Origin: a bacterium 336/3
GTDB lineage: Bacteria > Bacteroidota > Bacteroidia > Cytophagales > Thermonemataceae
DNA length: 64,000 nt
NCBI GenBank assembly: GCA_001281695.1
Contig: LJIE01000001.1
Location: forward strand, 2,246,586 to 2,310,585
Reading direction: 5' to 3'
Shown here piece by piece: positions 53,160-61,430 of the stretch (its first letter is position 1; each line of letters opens with the position of its first letter). The translations under genes and the position numbers were made by a program. The notes under the pieces were generated by a model. That model did not search any database and was not told the origin of the DNA. It saw nothing but the letters and a program-made list of their open reading frames with translations.

Positions 53160-53735
53160 GCCTTTTTCAGATAGTCTTTTACGAATACGACTCAAAGACT
53201 CTGGCTTGATACCCAAATAGCTGGCAATATAATATTGTGGCACTCTTTGGAACAAAGATGGCTTATTTTGTAAGAGTTTTACATAACGTTGTTCAGGAGT
53301 ATCTGTGAGAAATGCCATTAAAAAAGTTTGTTGTTCAGCAAAAACATTTTCCATGATGGCTCTCGAAACAGTTTCAAATCGTGGGAATTTTTTAAATATT
53401 TGTTGAGCAGATAACTCATTTCCAATAACTACACTTGTGTTTTCTAAGCACATAAGGTAGTCTTGAGATGGGTTTTCTGTTGAAAAACTATTGAGAGAGA
53501 TAATCCAGTTATCTTCTAAAAAGAAATTGGTTGTAATTTCTTCTCCATTTACAAGTTTATATTGTCTGACTAAACCCTCTAAAACAAAAAAAGTATCATC
53601 ATTGAATTGCCCTTCTTTTCTGATAAAATTGTCCTTTTGGAACGTTTTGACAAGCATACTTCCTTCAATTACTTGTTTTTCTTCTTCAGAAAAAGTAGTA
53701 AATTTTGAAAAATAGTCAATGAGTTTGTTGGGCAT
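53154..53735 (-). CDS. Crp/Fnr-family transcriptional regulator
   Basis: 193 residues. Cyclic-nucleotide-binding-type beta roll at about 20-120 (DNFIRKEGQFNDDTFFVLEGLVRQYKL), then helical linker with PEQRYVKLLQNKP and a C-terminal helix-turn-helix QYYIASYLGIKPESLSRIRKRL. This is the common small Bacteroidota Crp-like form; the usual cAMP-binding RxS residues are not evident, so the ligand is unknown. Confidence 0.88.
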   Translation of the reverse strand: MPNKLIDYFSKFTTFSEEEKQVIEGSMLVKTFQKDNFIRKEGQFNDDTFFVLEGLVRQYKLVNGEEITTNFFLEDNWIISLNSFSTENPSQDYLMCLENTSVVIGNELSAQQIFKKFPRFETVSRAIMENVFAEQQTFLMAFLTDTPEQRYVKLLQNKPSLFQRVPQYYIASYLGIKPESLSRIRKRLSEKGL

Positions 53736-53739
53736 AGAG

Positions 53740-54552
53740 TTATTGATTCAAAAGATTTATACATTCTTTTAACTTTTCAATACATTCTAATGGAATATCG
53801 TTGTCTTTTTGAGCATCATGGAGTTGTTTTTCCAGCAAAGGTAAAAAAAAGCTATTCTGAGTAGCTATCACAGCTTCATATAATAGAGTGCTGTAATTAT
53901 TTTTTAATAATTCATATTCAATAATTTCTGATATGTTATGATATTTTCTTTTTGCCAAGCCTAAAATAGCTTCATATCGAGTTTCTAAATGTTTATCTTT
54001 CAAACGTTTTCGTAAGGCATTTTGTATGTCTGCATTGTCTAAATCTGTTAAATCTCCAAGTCCAAAAGTTGCCCAATTTCTTATTCTACTAAATTTATCT
54101 CCTGATAGTTTTATTAAAGCATCTATTGCCTGAGAATCCTCGACTCCAAGTAGTGCAAATGTAAGCCCTTTTCTAATATCTTGATGAGGGTTATCTACAA
54201 AAGAACATAATGTTTTAATTTGCTTTTGATTCATTTTATGATTGTTGTGCCCAATAGCAAAAAGAAGAGAACTTATTGTTTTTGTATCTTTTTCATTATG
54301 AAGTATTTGGAATAATATTTTTATGGTTTCTTTGAAAAATGGGCGAGGGGGTAGCCCCAATTGAGCCACAATATCAATACCTATCATTCTGTTTTTAGCA
54401 TTTGGCGAGACTATTAACTCAACACACTTATCAAATAGCTCTTGACTTGGTTTTGAACGAAGCAAAGAGATTTTAGCCCAATAATTTTTATTAATTTGAT
54501 TATTAATGAGTTGATTGATAATTTGGTGATCTGTATATTTTCTTTTACTCAT
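53740..54552 (-). CDS. HEAT-repeat protein
   Basis: 270 residues from ATG 54552 (an ATG at 54579 gives a longer overlap with the GrpB gene). Repeated two-helix units typical of HEAT/PBS-lyase repeats: IGIDIVAQLGLP, IRKGLTFALLGVEDSQAIDALIKLS, IRNWATFGLGDL, TRYEAILGLAKR. Cytosolic scaffold; no catalytic motif. Starts inside the 3' end of the GrpB gene with 8 bp overlap. Confidence 0.82.
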   Translation of the reverse strand: MSKRKYTDHQIINQLINNQINKNYWAKISLLRSKPSQELFDKCVELIVSPNAKNRMIGIDIVAQLGLPPRPFFKETIKILFQILHNEKDTKTISSLLFAIGHNNHKMNQKQIKTLCSFVDNPHQDIRKGLTFALLGVEDSQAIDALIKLSGDKFSRIRNWATFGLGDLTDLDNADIQNALRKRLKDKHLETRYEAILGLAKRKYHNISEIIEYELLKNNYSTLLYEAVIATQNSFFLPLLEKQLHDAQKDNDIPLECIEKLKECINLLNQ

Positions 54553-55072
54553 TTGTGGCTTTTTTGAGAATATCAGCAATAAAATCTTTTGCTTTTACTT
54601 CTTTGAGTTGAGCATACAGTTTTTTATCCTGATGGGCTTGTTCAGCTATCTGATATTTAAGATTTTGATATTCAATGCGTTCTTTCTCATTTGCAATCAA
54701 ATAATCTCTAAATAAAAGGTGTCTTTTCAATTCTTGACTGTGAGTAGGGCAAACATACAAATGATGAGTAATAGAGTCTAAAATAGGATTTGAAACTGTA
54801 TGATTTCTTTTAAAAACTTCTCTATCTACAATACCCTGATTGCCATTATGATAATAACCAATATTTTCTAAAACTTCTTTTATATCATCAAAAAGAACAT
54901 TTTTATCGAAAACAATATCTATATCAATAATGGGTTTGGCTGCCAGATGAGGGACAGCTGTACTTCCTACATGCTCTATGGTGATATGTAAATGGGTGAG
55001 GGCTTTTTGAATCTCATTTTTTATTTTTTGAAAATCATCAGCCCAACTACTTTGATATTCTTGAATAAGCAT
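54545..55072 (-). CDS. GrpB-family protein (nucleotidyltransferase fold)
   Basis: 175 residues. GrpB/UPF0157: IEHVGSTAVPHLAAKPIIDIDIVF at about 36-59 is the diagnostic motif (GSTAVPGLAAKPIIDI), followed by YYHNGNQGIVDREVFKR and HLLFRDYLIANEKERIEYQNLK. The family has the nucleotidyltransferase fold with GS and DxD residues; function unsettled. Start ATG at 55072, 11 bp after the MliC-like gene's stop on the same strand. Confidence 0.92.
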   Translation of the reverse strand: MLIQEYQSSWADDFQKIKNEIQKALTHLHITIEHVGSTAVPHLAAKPIIDIDIVFDKNVLFDDIKEVLENIGYYHNGNQGIVDREVFKRNHTVSNPILDSITHHLYVCPTHSQELKRHLLFRDYLIANEKERIEYQNLKYQIAEQAHQDKKLYAQLKEVKAKDFIADILKKATNE

Positions 55073-55083
55073 GGATAATTTTT

Positions 55084-55422
55084 TTATTCTTTAGGTTTTG
55101 CCACAAAAATCGTTTTACCATCTTTTGTCAAATCAATATTTTCACCTTTTCCTCTTAATTCGTAGCGGTCGTTTTTGTACCAAATGCCCGAAGCTGGCAT
55201 TTGTCCTTTTAGTTCAATCGTTTTACCTTTAAATTTGAGTGTTACTGTATTTTTGGTGTTGTTGAATGACATTTCCAGTTTATGACCTTTTTTATCAACA
55301 GCAGAACTATTGACAATCTCATCCGTTACTTTTTCTGTTTTTTCTTGTGCGAAAACACTTGTAGAAGAAAAAAATGCAAGTGTTGTAAATAAAAAAGCGA
55401 TTTTTAAAGTTTTGATAGTCAT
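55084..55422 (-). CDS. MliC-like exported protein
   Basis: 112 residues, signal peptide MTIKTLKIAFLFTTLAFFSSTSVFAQ. The mature part (KLEMSFNNTKNTVTLKFKGKTIELKGQMPASGIWYKNDRYELRGKGENIDLTKDGK) has the small beta-barrel layout of the lysozyme inhibitor MliC/PliC, but lacks the usual cysteine pair and lipobox. It may inhibit lysozyme-type muramidases in the periplasm, though missing Cys makes that uncertain. Confidence 0.7.
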   Translation of the reverse strand: MTIKTLKIAFLFTTLAFFSSTSVFAQEKTEKVTDEIVNSSAVDKKGHKLEMSFNNTKNTVTLKFKGKTIELKGQMPASGIWYKNDRYELRGKGENIDLTKDGKTIFVAKPKE

Positions 55423-55451
55423 TTCTTTTTATTTAATAGTATGGATAAAAT

Positions 55452-56204
55452 TTAGTTTGCTAATTCTACTTCAATCATCTTTTTTAAGTTCAAATATTCT
55501 TTATACAATAACTGATAACGGTTTAATATCTCAGATATATTATCAGTAAATCTAATCTTGATTTTAAAATTGGGTTTTTGTATCAATTTTATTAAATCGC
55601 CTGAAGGGTACTCTTTAGTAACCTCTAAGTTTTCGTATATATAAGGCATCACGATGTTTTTTTTATAATCTATATAAAAATCTAAAGAAGCGAGTAATGA
55701 AGGCACATGTTCTTGATGAATACGTACAAGTTGTTCTAAAATTAACTTATTAGATATGATATCCAGTTTTCCTGTACTTTTAAGAGTTTCAAAAGCATTA
55801 TTATTGATAAGAGGGTATGTGGATCTAAAAAATACCTGAGAATATATTTTAACACTGTCAGGATATTTATTTTCTTGCCAATTGTACTTTCTAAAAAAGG
55901 ATAAACCATTTCTTACAAAAACATAACTCTCAATATCACCCTCCAATTCTTTAATATCACTCTCCAAATCAAAAAGTATTTGTTTAAGGTAGAATTTTTC
56001 CAGCTTCTGATTCTTGATATGCTCTTGATATTGATTTAAGTTAAAAGATAAAGTTATACTTAAAGATATAGCAATTACTTGTATAGCTAAATCATACCAT
56101 CTACTTCTTAACAACCATTTTTTAGGTTTGGTTTTCTTCTTCTCCTGAATAGGATTTTCTATGTTTGTTTCTAAAGAGTCCAGTTTTTCAGATTCATTTT
56201 CCAT
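55452..56204 (-). CDS. DUF6090-like membrane protein
   Basis: 250 residues. Hydrophilic N-terminus, one transmembrane helix (IQVIAISLSITLSFNLNQYQEH, about 36-57) and a helical C-terminal domain (KFYLKQILFDLESDIKELEGDIESY). This matches DUF6090 proteins of Bacteroidota, function unknown. Lies in a run of small genes on the minus strand, with the MliC-like gene 29 bp beyond its stop and the DUF3088-like gene upstream. Confidence 0.7.
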   Translation of the reverse strand: MENESEKLDSLETNIENPIQEKKKTKPKKWLLRSRWYDLAIQVIAISLSITLSFNLNQYQEHIKNQKLEKFYLKQILFDLESDIKELEGDIESYVFVRNGLSFFRKYNWQENKYPDSVKIYSQVFFRSTYPLINNNAFETLKSTGKLDIISNKLILEQLVRIHQEHVPSLLASLDFYIDYKKNIVMPYIYENLEVTKEYPSGDLIKLIQKPNFKIKIRFTDNISEILNRYQLLYKEYLNLKKMIEVELAN

Positions 56205-56245
56205 ATTGGAATTCTTGGTTTGGTAATAAGATTTTATATTGAATT

Positions 56246-56602
56246 TTATGGATGAGGTAATCCTATTTTATGTTTTTCTGAAAGATATTTGGCTATCAGG
56301 TTTGTGGAGTTTACAAATAATAGATTTTGATAAGTCTTGAAATAGCTTGTATCTATATTTTCTGTTGCATTTTTTTCAATAATAAGGACTGGACACCCTT
56401 GATTTTCTTCTCCTATTAAATCTATGATAATTTTTCTGGGTCTTTTGAAATCCACATAAATAATTTCTAATAAATCTCTGAGTTGAGGATAATACTGAAT
56501 GATACCTTCCATCATTGCACAATGTGGGCAATAATAACTAATTCCTAAATTGTCAATTTTTTCATCTTTAAAATTCGGGTAAAGTAATAATAGTTTATCC
56601 AT
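56246..56602 (-). CDS. DUF3088 protein (thioredoxin-like)
   Basis: 118 residues, cytosolic. DUF3088 hallmarks: ISYYCPHCAMMEGIIQYYPQL with C25 and C28 (CPHC), YVDFKRPRKIIIDLIGEENQGCPVLII, and a C-terminal ANSTNLIAKYLSEKHKIGLPHP-like end. The CxxC motif and fold resemble glutaredoxin/thioredoxin proteins; no biochemical role is known to me. It lies 143 bp after the serine hydrolase gene on the same strand. Confidence 0.85.
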   Translation of the reverse strand: MDKLLLLYPNFKDEKIDNLGISYYCPHCAMMEGIIQYYPQLRDLLEIIYVDFKRPRKIIIDLIGEENQGCPVLIIEKNATENIDTSYFKTYQNLLFVNSTNLIAKYLSEKHKIGLPHP

Positions 56603-56745
56603 ATAGATAGATTTTTTATATCATTTAGCCTCTTGACTAAAACGGATATAATGCTATATTATGTATTTTTATCTTTCAAATATTTGTTTACAAAAATCTA
56701 ATAAAAATGCAGAAAACCAAGTAATAGTTTTAAATTTTGAGTTAA

Positions 56746-57828
56746 TTATTTGTGTTTTTTTAGAGTTTTTAAAATCAATTTAGCAATATTTTGTACCAAT
56801 TGTGTAGGTGAGTTACAATCGCAATTCGTAAAACCAATTACATAAATATCTTCACTAGGAATATAGATAGCCATCGTTTTAAATCCAAAAATGCTTCCTC
56901 CATGCTCTCTGGAGGGTGTTCCGTCAATATCTCTTAGATGCCATCCATAACCATAACTGAATTCTTTATCGTTATTCAATTTATATTTACTGAAGGCTTT
57001 TTTCGTAGATTCAGCATTTAACAATACATTCTGATTGAGAGCATTTTGCCATTTGAGCATATCATCTAAATTAGACATCAATGCTCCTGACGAAAAGGGT
57101 ACACTAAAATTGATAATGGTTTTATTTACATATTCAGTTTCTTTTTTGTGGTATCCGTAGGCTCTTTTCGAAATAATTTTTCTATCATTAGCATACTGTG
57201 AGTGGCTCATATTTGCTTTCTGAAAGATATATTTTTTTATAAAATCTTCATATTTTTCTTTGGAAACAAGTTCTATAATATAGCCCAGCAATACATAACC
57301 TGAATTATTATAGTCAAATTTCTCGCCAGAGGCGAATTCAGCGGGTTCATTTTTAAAAAAATCTACCATCATCTGAGGTGTCATTTCTTTCTGAGCAATT
57401 TCTTTAAGAGATTTCATTTTTGTAAAATCCTTGATGCCAGAGGTATGTGTAAGCAAATGATGAATGGTAATTTTATCGCCTGATGGATAATCAGGGATAT
57501 ATTTAGAAACAACATCATTGACACTGAGTTTTCCTTGTTCTTCTAGTATCAAGATGGCAATGGCTGTAAATTGCTTTGTGATAGACCCTAACTGGAATAC
57601 ATAATCTGTTTCCAAATTAGTATTTAACTCCAAATTAGCTTTCCCAAAGGCTTTTTTGTAGAGAGGTTTCCCATTTTTAGCAACCATAAATACACCACCA
57701 GGGGCGTTTACGTCTTTGAGCTCAGCTAAAATTAGTTTATCTATTTTGGAACTTAATCGTTGAGAGAAAGCTACATGATAGGAAAGAGATAATACAAAAA
57801 TGAGGTAAAAACGTGTGAAATGCTTCAT
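56746..57828 (-). CDS. Exported serine beta-lactamase-fold hydrolase
   Basis: 360 residues from ATG 57828, giving signal MKHFTRFYLIFVLSLSYHVAFSQ; the ATG at 57855 adds nine residues. Class C/penicillin-binding-protein fold (Beta-lactamase family PF00144): S82-xx-K85 in LGSITKQFTAIA, tyrosine motif YNNSGYVLLGY near 175, and HGG in REHGGSIFG near 307. Acts as carboxypeptidase or esterase in the periplasm; a true antibiotic role cannot be inferred. Confidence 0.9.
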   Translation of the reverse strand: MKHFTRFYLIFVLSLSYHVAFSQRLSSKIDKLILAELKDVNAPGGVFMVAKNGKPLYKKAFGKANLELNTNLETDYVFQLGSITKQFTAIAILILEEQGKLSVNDVVSKYIPDYPSGDKITIHHLLTHTSGIKDFTKMKSLKEIAQKEMTPQMMVDFFKNEPAEFASGEKFDYNNSGYVLLGYIIELVSKEKYEDFIKKYIFQKANMSHSQYANDRKIISKRAYGYHKKETEYVNKTIINFSVPFSSGALMSNLDDMLKWQNALNQNVLLNAESTKKAFSKYKLNNDKEFSYGYGWHLRDIDGTPSREHGGSIFGFKTMAIYIPSEDIYVIGFTNCDCNSPTQLVQNIAKLILKTLKKHK

Positions 57829-57922
57829 GGAGGGCTGTAAATTTAATAGATACACAACTTGGGTTTAGACAAGATTTGCTCTATCAAGGTTACAAGTCCT
57901 AAAAGTTGTAATTAATATAAAT

Positions 57923-58129
57923 TTATTTATCTCTATTAATTAAACCAAGTGTTAATAAACCTGCTCCAAATAGTATTGAACCTCCAACGAAAGGAAATCC
58001 TGCACCTACTAAATCTTCCATTCTTGATGACCAAAGAAATGGAAAACAAAAAAACATACCAAAAAGACCAGCAAACATGGTAATAATAGCCAAAATGTTA
58101 ATTTTAGACTTTATAAATTTATCAAACAT
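57923..58129 (-). CDS. Small membrane protein
   Basis: 68 residues with two hydrophobic helices (ILAIITMFAGLFGMFFCFPFLW and VGGSILFGAGLLTLGLI), basic ends. No family recognised. On the minus strand, 28 bp downstream of the RluA-type gene's stop. Confidence 0.55.
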   Translation of the reverse strand: MFDKFIKSKINILAIITMFAGLFGMFFCFPFLWSSRMEDLVGAGFPFVGGSILFGAGLLTLGLINRDK

Positions 58130-58156
58130 AATTTAAAGTAATAAGAAGTTTATTAA

Positions 58157-58891
58157 CTACCCCTCATATCTAAACTCTAAATTTTCGGGTTTTATGTTTT
58201 CATCATCCAAAACCAGAAATTCTTCCCAGAATGGTTCTTTGGGGAGTGTAGCGATACAAAGTGTTTTTTCTTTTTTGATGGGATGCTCAAAAAAGAGTTT
58301 TCTTGAGTGGAGATTGATGGATTTATCTTTGTTGGGAGTAGGGTAGCCATATTTCAAATCGCCACGAATAGGACAACCTATTTTGGCAAGTTGCACCCTG
58401 ATTTGATGTGGTCTGCCCGAAACAGGCTCAATTTCTAAAAGAGTATAGCCATTAAGATGTCCAATTACACGATAATACAACTCTGATTTCTGAGCGTCTT
58501 GATAAGGAGCATCATAAGCTGTTACAGTATTCTTTCTCTCATCTTTCAGAAGCCAATGAGTAAGTTTGTCTTTTTTCTTTTCGGGTCTTCTACGAACAAT
58601 TGCCCAATAAACTTTTTGTACTTTTCTTTCTCTAAAAAGCTCATTCATACGTTCTAAACCTTTAGAAGTTCGAGCAAGTACCACAAGCCCGCTTACAGGA
58701 CGGTCTATTCGGTGTACCAAGCCCATAAAAACCTCTCCAGGTTTTTGATATTTTTCTTTGATATACTCTTTGGCATAATCGACAAGTGTTTTATCACCTG
58801 TTTGGTCATCGTGTACAAGCATTCCAGCAGGTTTATTGACAATGAGCAAATGATTATCTTCGTAAATTACATCAAAAGGGTAGGACTTCAT
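58157..58891 (-). CDS. RluA-family pseudouridine synthase
   Basis: 244 residues, catalytic domain only (no S4 domain). Catalytic aspartate D63 in LVHRIDRPVSGLVVLA, VNKPAGMLVHDD near 18-29, and the ITLLEIEPVSGRPHQIRVQLA region near 160-180. Modifies uridine in rRNA or tRNA; specificity (RluA/RluC/TruC-like) cannot be told. Its upstream 145 bp hold the palindromic repeat pair and the tRNA-His terminator. Confidence 0.92.
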   Translation of the reverse strand: MKSYPFDVIYEDNHLLIVNKPAGMLVHDDQTGDKTLVDYAKEYIKEKYQKPGEVFMGLVHRIDRPVSGLVVLARTSKGLERMNELFRERKVQKVYWAIVRRRPEKKKDKLTHWLLKDERKNTVTAYDAPYQDAQKSELYYRVIGHLNGYTLLEIEPVSGRPHQIRVQLAKIGCPIRGDLKYGYPTPNKDKSINLHSRKLFFEHPIKKEKTLCIATLPKEPFWEEFLVLDDENIKPENLEFRYEG

Positions 58892-58908
58892 AAACAGGTA
58901 ATTTTAAT

Positions 58909-58979
58909 AAAACCTATAAGGTTTAAAATTATAAATGAAATAGTTATAAAACAAGACTTCTCAAAACCTTATAGGTTTT
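58909..58979. repeat. Pair of inverted palindromes AAACCTATAAGGTTT
   Basis: AAACCT-ATA-AGGTTT at 58910-58924 and its inverted form AAAACCT-TAT-AGGTTTT at 58963-58979, 38 bp apart. Each is a palindrome by itself. They lie between the rluA-type start and the tRNA-His terminator. Likely a repetitive intergenic element or paired operator. Confidence 0.55.
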
Positions 58980-58984
58980 AGGAT

Positions 58985-59027
58985 TAAAATAAAAAAGCAA
59001 AAAAGCGTTTGAATTGCTTTTTTGCCA
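58985..59027 (-). terminator. Terminator of tRNA-His
   Basis: Stem GCAAAAAAGC (58997-59006) / GCTTTTTTGC (59016-59025), 9-nt loop; on the minus strand followed by TTTTTTATTTT. It lies 9 bp 3' of the tRNA. Confidence 0.85.
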
Positions 59028-59035
59028 TATTTTAG

Positions 59036-59110
59036 GGAGGATGATGGGTCTCGAACCCACGACCTTCGGATCCACAAACCGACGCTCTAACCGACTGAGC
59101 TACAACCTCC
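59036..59110 (-). tRNA. tRNA-His (anticodon GTG)
   Basis: 75 nt on the minus strand including the extra 5' G of tRNA-His (G-1 paired with C73). D arm GCTCAGTCGGTTAGAGC, anticodon loop TTGTGGA, variable and T arm GTGGG-TTCGAGA-CCCAT. Two U-U oppositions are present, acceptor 5-68 and anticodon 31-39, where the usual sequence has A-U. Otherwise complete; no encoded CCA. Confidence 0.9.
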
Positions 59111-59123
59111 GTTTTTTGTGATG

Positions 59124-59154
59124 CAAATATAGGGTGTTTAAAAGTAATTGTCAA
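59124..59154 (-). promoter_or_regulatory. Promoter of tRNA-His
   Basis: Minus strand TTG (59152-59154), 20 nt, TATATTTG (59124-59131), a perfect TAnnTTTG. The start point is predicted about 59117, 7 nt before the tRNA. Confidence 0.65.
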
Positions 59155-59163
59155 GAAAAAACA

Positions 59164-60372
59164 TTATTTTTTATACAACCATTTTTCAGGGTCAAGCTTT
59201 TTATCGTTCTTATAGATTGAAAATAAGAGCTCTGGCGTTCCTTCAAGGTTTAAAACCATTGTTCCTAAAACCTGATTTGGTCGTACTTTTTCGTTTTCTT
59301 TGATGGTAATATTTTCGACAGGTTCATAAATTGTAAAAAAATCACCATGATTAACCATCACACTATAACCTGGTCCCATACGCTCTCTGATGGCTTCGAC
59401 TCTACCTTCAAAAACAGCTTTAATTTTTGTACCTTGTTTAGATTGAATCTTGATGCCAGGATTATCGAAATAAAAGTTATTAATCAGAGGGTGTTTTTGT
59501 TTGCCAAACCCCATCGAAATAAAACCATTATCTACAGGCCAAGGCAAACTGCCTTTATTTTTAGAAAAAGAACCAGCCAATCTGATTTCTTCAGGGCTTG
59601 TAAGCACAATATTTTTGGCATTTTCATCACCAGAGCTTTTTTTCATTTCTGCTCTAATAACCGAAACAGCTTGGTCTTCAAGATTTTTGAGTGATTTTTT
59701 CTCTTCTTGATATTGCTCAATGAGTTCAGCTTCACGTTTAGAAAGGTCTTTTACTACTAAATCTTGCTCTTGTTTGAGGGTTTCAAGTTCTTGATTTTCA
59801 GAATATAAGCTATTTAAAACCAAAGCTTTTTCTTCTCGTTGCTTTTTGATGGCAATATTTTGTTCTTCTAAATAACGTTTTGTTTTTTCAATTTGCTCCA
59901 GTTGCTCTTTTCGAGCAACGGAGTATTGTTTGATAAACTGGGTACGTCTAAGTAATTCATTGAAATTTTTAGCTGAGATAATAAAATTGAGCTGATTGAA
60001 GCCAGTACTGATTTTAGAAGCTTCATAAATCATTTTGGCATATTCTTTTTTCAAATTCTTTAAATCTTGTTCTAAACCAGTAAGAATTTTCTCTGCATCT
60101 GTAATGTCTTTTTCAATGAGTGCAATTTCACGTTGAATAGTTGTTTTGATATTTTCTCTTTCGTTAATTTGAGCTTTAAGAGCAGTAAGCTCACCTAAAG
60201 AACGTTGTTTTTTAGAGCTTGCTTCTTTTAAAATTTTATTGATTTCATCAATATTTTTTTGTTTGGCATTTTTTTGCTCTTCCAATTGCTTTTTTCTATC
60301 TTGAGAAAAAACCTCAAAAGGAGACAAATAGATGAGAAAAGAAAGAATAAAAAATGCAAATCGTAAAGACAT
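59164..60372 (-). CDS. EnvC-like murein hydrolase activator
   Basis: 402 residues from ATG 60372, with signal peptide MSLRFAFFILSFLIYLSPFEVFSQ. Residues about 25-255 are a long coiled coil (repeats of KKQLEEQKNAKQKNIDEINK type). The C-terminal 130 residues are a degenerate M23/LytM domain: the first histidine site reads NPGIKIQS instead of HxGID, and the second HxH site reads LLFSIY. Without zinc ligands it should act as an activator of amidases at division sites, like EnvC, not as an enzyme. Periplasmic. Confidence 0.85.
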   Translation of the reverse strand: MSLRFAFFILSFLIYLSPFEVFSQDRKKQLEEQKNAKQKNIDEINKILKEASSKKQRSLGELTALKAQINERENIKTTIQREIALIEKDITDAEKILTGLEQDLKNLKKEYAKMIYEASKISTGFNQLNFIISAKNFNELLRRTQFIKQYSVARKEQLEQIEKTKRYLEEQNIAIKKQREEKALVLNSLYSENQELETLKQEQDLVVKDLSKREAELIEQYQEEKKSLKNLEDQAVSVIRAEMKKSSGDENAKNIVLTSPEEIRLAGSFSKNKGSLPWPVDNGFISMGFGKQKHPLINNFYFDNPGIKIQSKQGTKIKAVFEGRVEAIRERMGPGYSVMVNHGDFFTIYEPVENITIKENEKVRPNQVLGTMVLNLEGTPELLFSIYKNDKKLDPEKWLYKK

Positions 60373-60431
60373 AGAATTTTGGATAATAAACAAAATTATG
60401 ATTTTTCGAGGCTAACTCAAAATTTTAGCCC

Positions 60432-61334
60432 TCAAAAAAATATTTCTTGGGCAAGTCTGAACGTATTGCTGTGAGCCTCCACAATATCTGAGAGGCGTTC
60501 AGAATAGCCTCCACCCATGCTGATAGCCAAAGGAATTTGATTTTTCTTACAAATATTCAATACAAATTTATCACGTTGTTTGCAGCCCTCCATACTCACT
60601 TTGAGTCTACCCAGTTTATCAGTTTCTAAAATATCCACACCCGAAATATAAAAAATAAATTCAGGTTGTTCTTTTTCAATGAGTTGTGGGAGAGTATTAT
60701 ACAAAATATTCAAATATTCTTTGTCTGTGATGCCATCAGGCAAGCCAATATCCAAATCGGAACGTTCTTTTTGAAGAGGGTAATTTTTTTCGCCATGCAT
60801 GCTAAAAGTAAATACTTGAGGGTTTTTCTCAAAAATTTGTGCTGTTCCATTGCCCTGATGAACGTCCAAGTCCACAACTAATATTTTTTTGCATAAATCA
60901 TTCTCTATAAGATAGTTACTGGCAATGGCTACATCATTAAGTAAGCAAAATCCTTCTCCTTTGTTGGTAAAAGCATGATGTGTTCCACCTGCTATATTCA
61001 TAGATACACCATGTTTTTGAGCATACAAAGCACAGTCAATCGTTCCTTGTGCAATGATAATTTCTCTTTCGACAAGTGTTTGAGATAATGGAAAACCTGT
61101 TTTCCTGATTTCTGAAGTGCTTAAAGCTAAGTTTTTGAGTTTCTGCCAATAACTTTCTTCATGTGTATTGGTGATGTAACGCTCTAAAACTGGTTCTGGC
61201 GAGAAAAAATTATCTTGTTGAACTGTTCCTTCATACAAAAGTTGTTCAGGAATAAGTTCATATTTTTCCATAGGGAAGCGATGTCCTTCTGGCAATGGAT
61301 GTTTATAAATGGTGTTCCAAGCTATTTTGAGCAT
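60432..61334 (-). CDS. Histone-deacetylase-family protein
   Basis: 300 residues from ATG 61334; the ATG at 61412 adds a hydrophobic 26-residue extension not found in relatives, which begin MLKIAWNTIYKHPLPEGHRFPM. Arginase-deacetylase fold, bacterial HDAC/acetoin-utilisation-like amidohydrolase: GGTHHAF, GFCLLNDVAIAS, the zinc-binding VVDLDVHQGNGTA, FSMHGEKNYP, and GVDILETDKLGRL with MGGGYS at the end. Substrate may be acetylpolyamine or acetyllysine. Divergent from the WYL regulator with about 97 bp between starts, suggesting shared control. Confidence 0.9.
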   Translation of the reverse strand: MLKIAWNTIYKHPLPEGHRFPMEKYELIPEQLLYEGTVQQDNFFSPEPVLERYITNTHEESYWQKLKNLALSTSEIRKTGFPLSQTLVEREIIIAQGTIDCALYAQKHGVSMNIAGGTHHAFTNKGEGFCLLNDVAIASNYLIENDLCKKILVVDLDVHQGNGTAQIFEKNPQVFTFSMHGEKNYPLQKERSDLDIGLPDGITDKEYLNILYNTLPQLIEKEQPEFIFYISGVDILETDKLGRLKVSMEGCKQRDKFVLNICKKNQIPLAISMGGGYSERLSDIVEAHSNTFRLAQEIFF

Positions 61335-61430
61335 TTCTATTTTTCTTAAAAAAACATTAGATTCGGACTTTTGTTCTAAAAATAATAAAAGAATAAAAAA
61401 CTCATCACTCATAATTTATAATTTAAAAAA

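Noticed and set aside
59164-60372. Active M23 endopeptidase
   Set aside because: The expected zinc-binding HxGID and HxH sites are replaced, so an EnvC-like activator role fits better.
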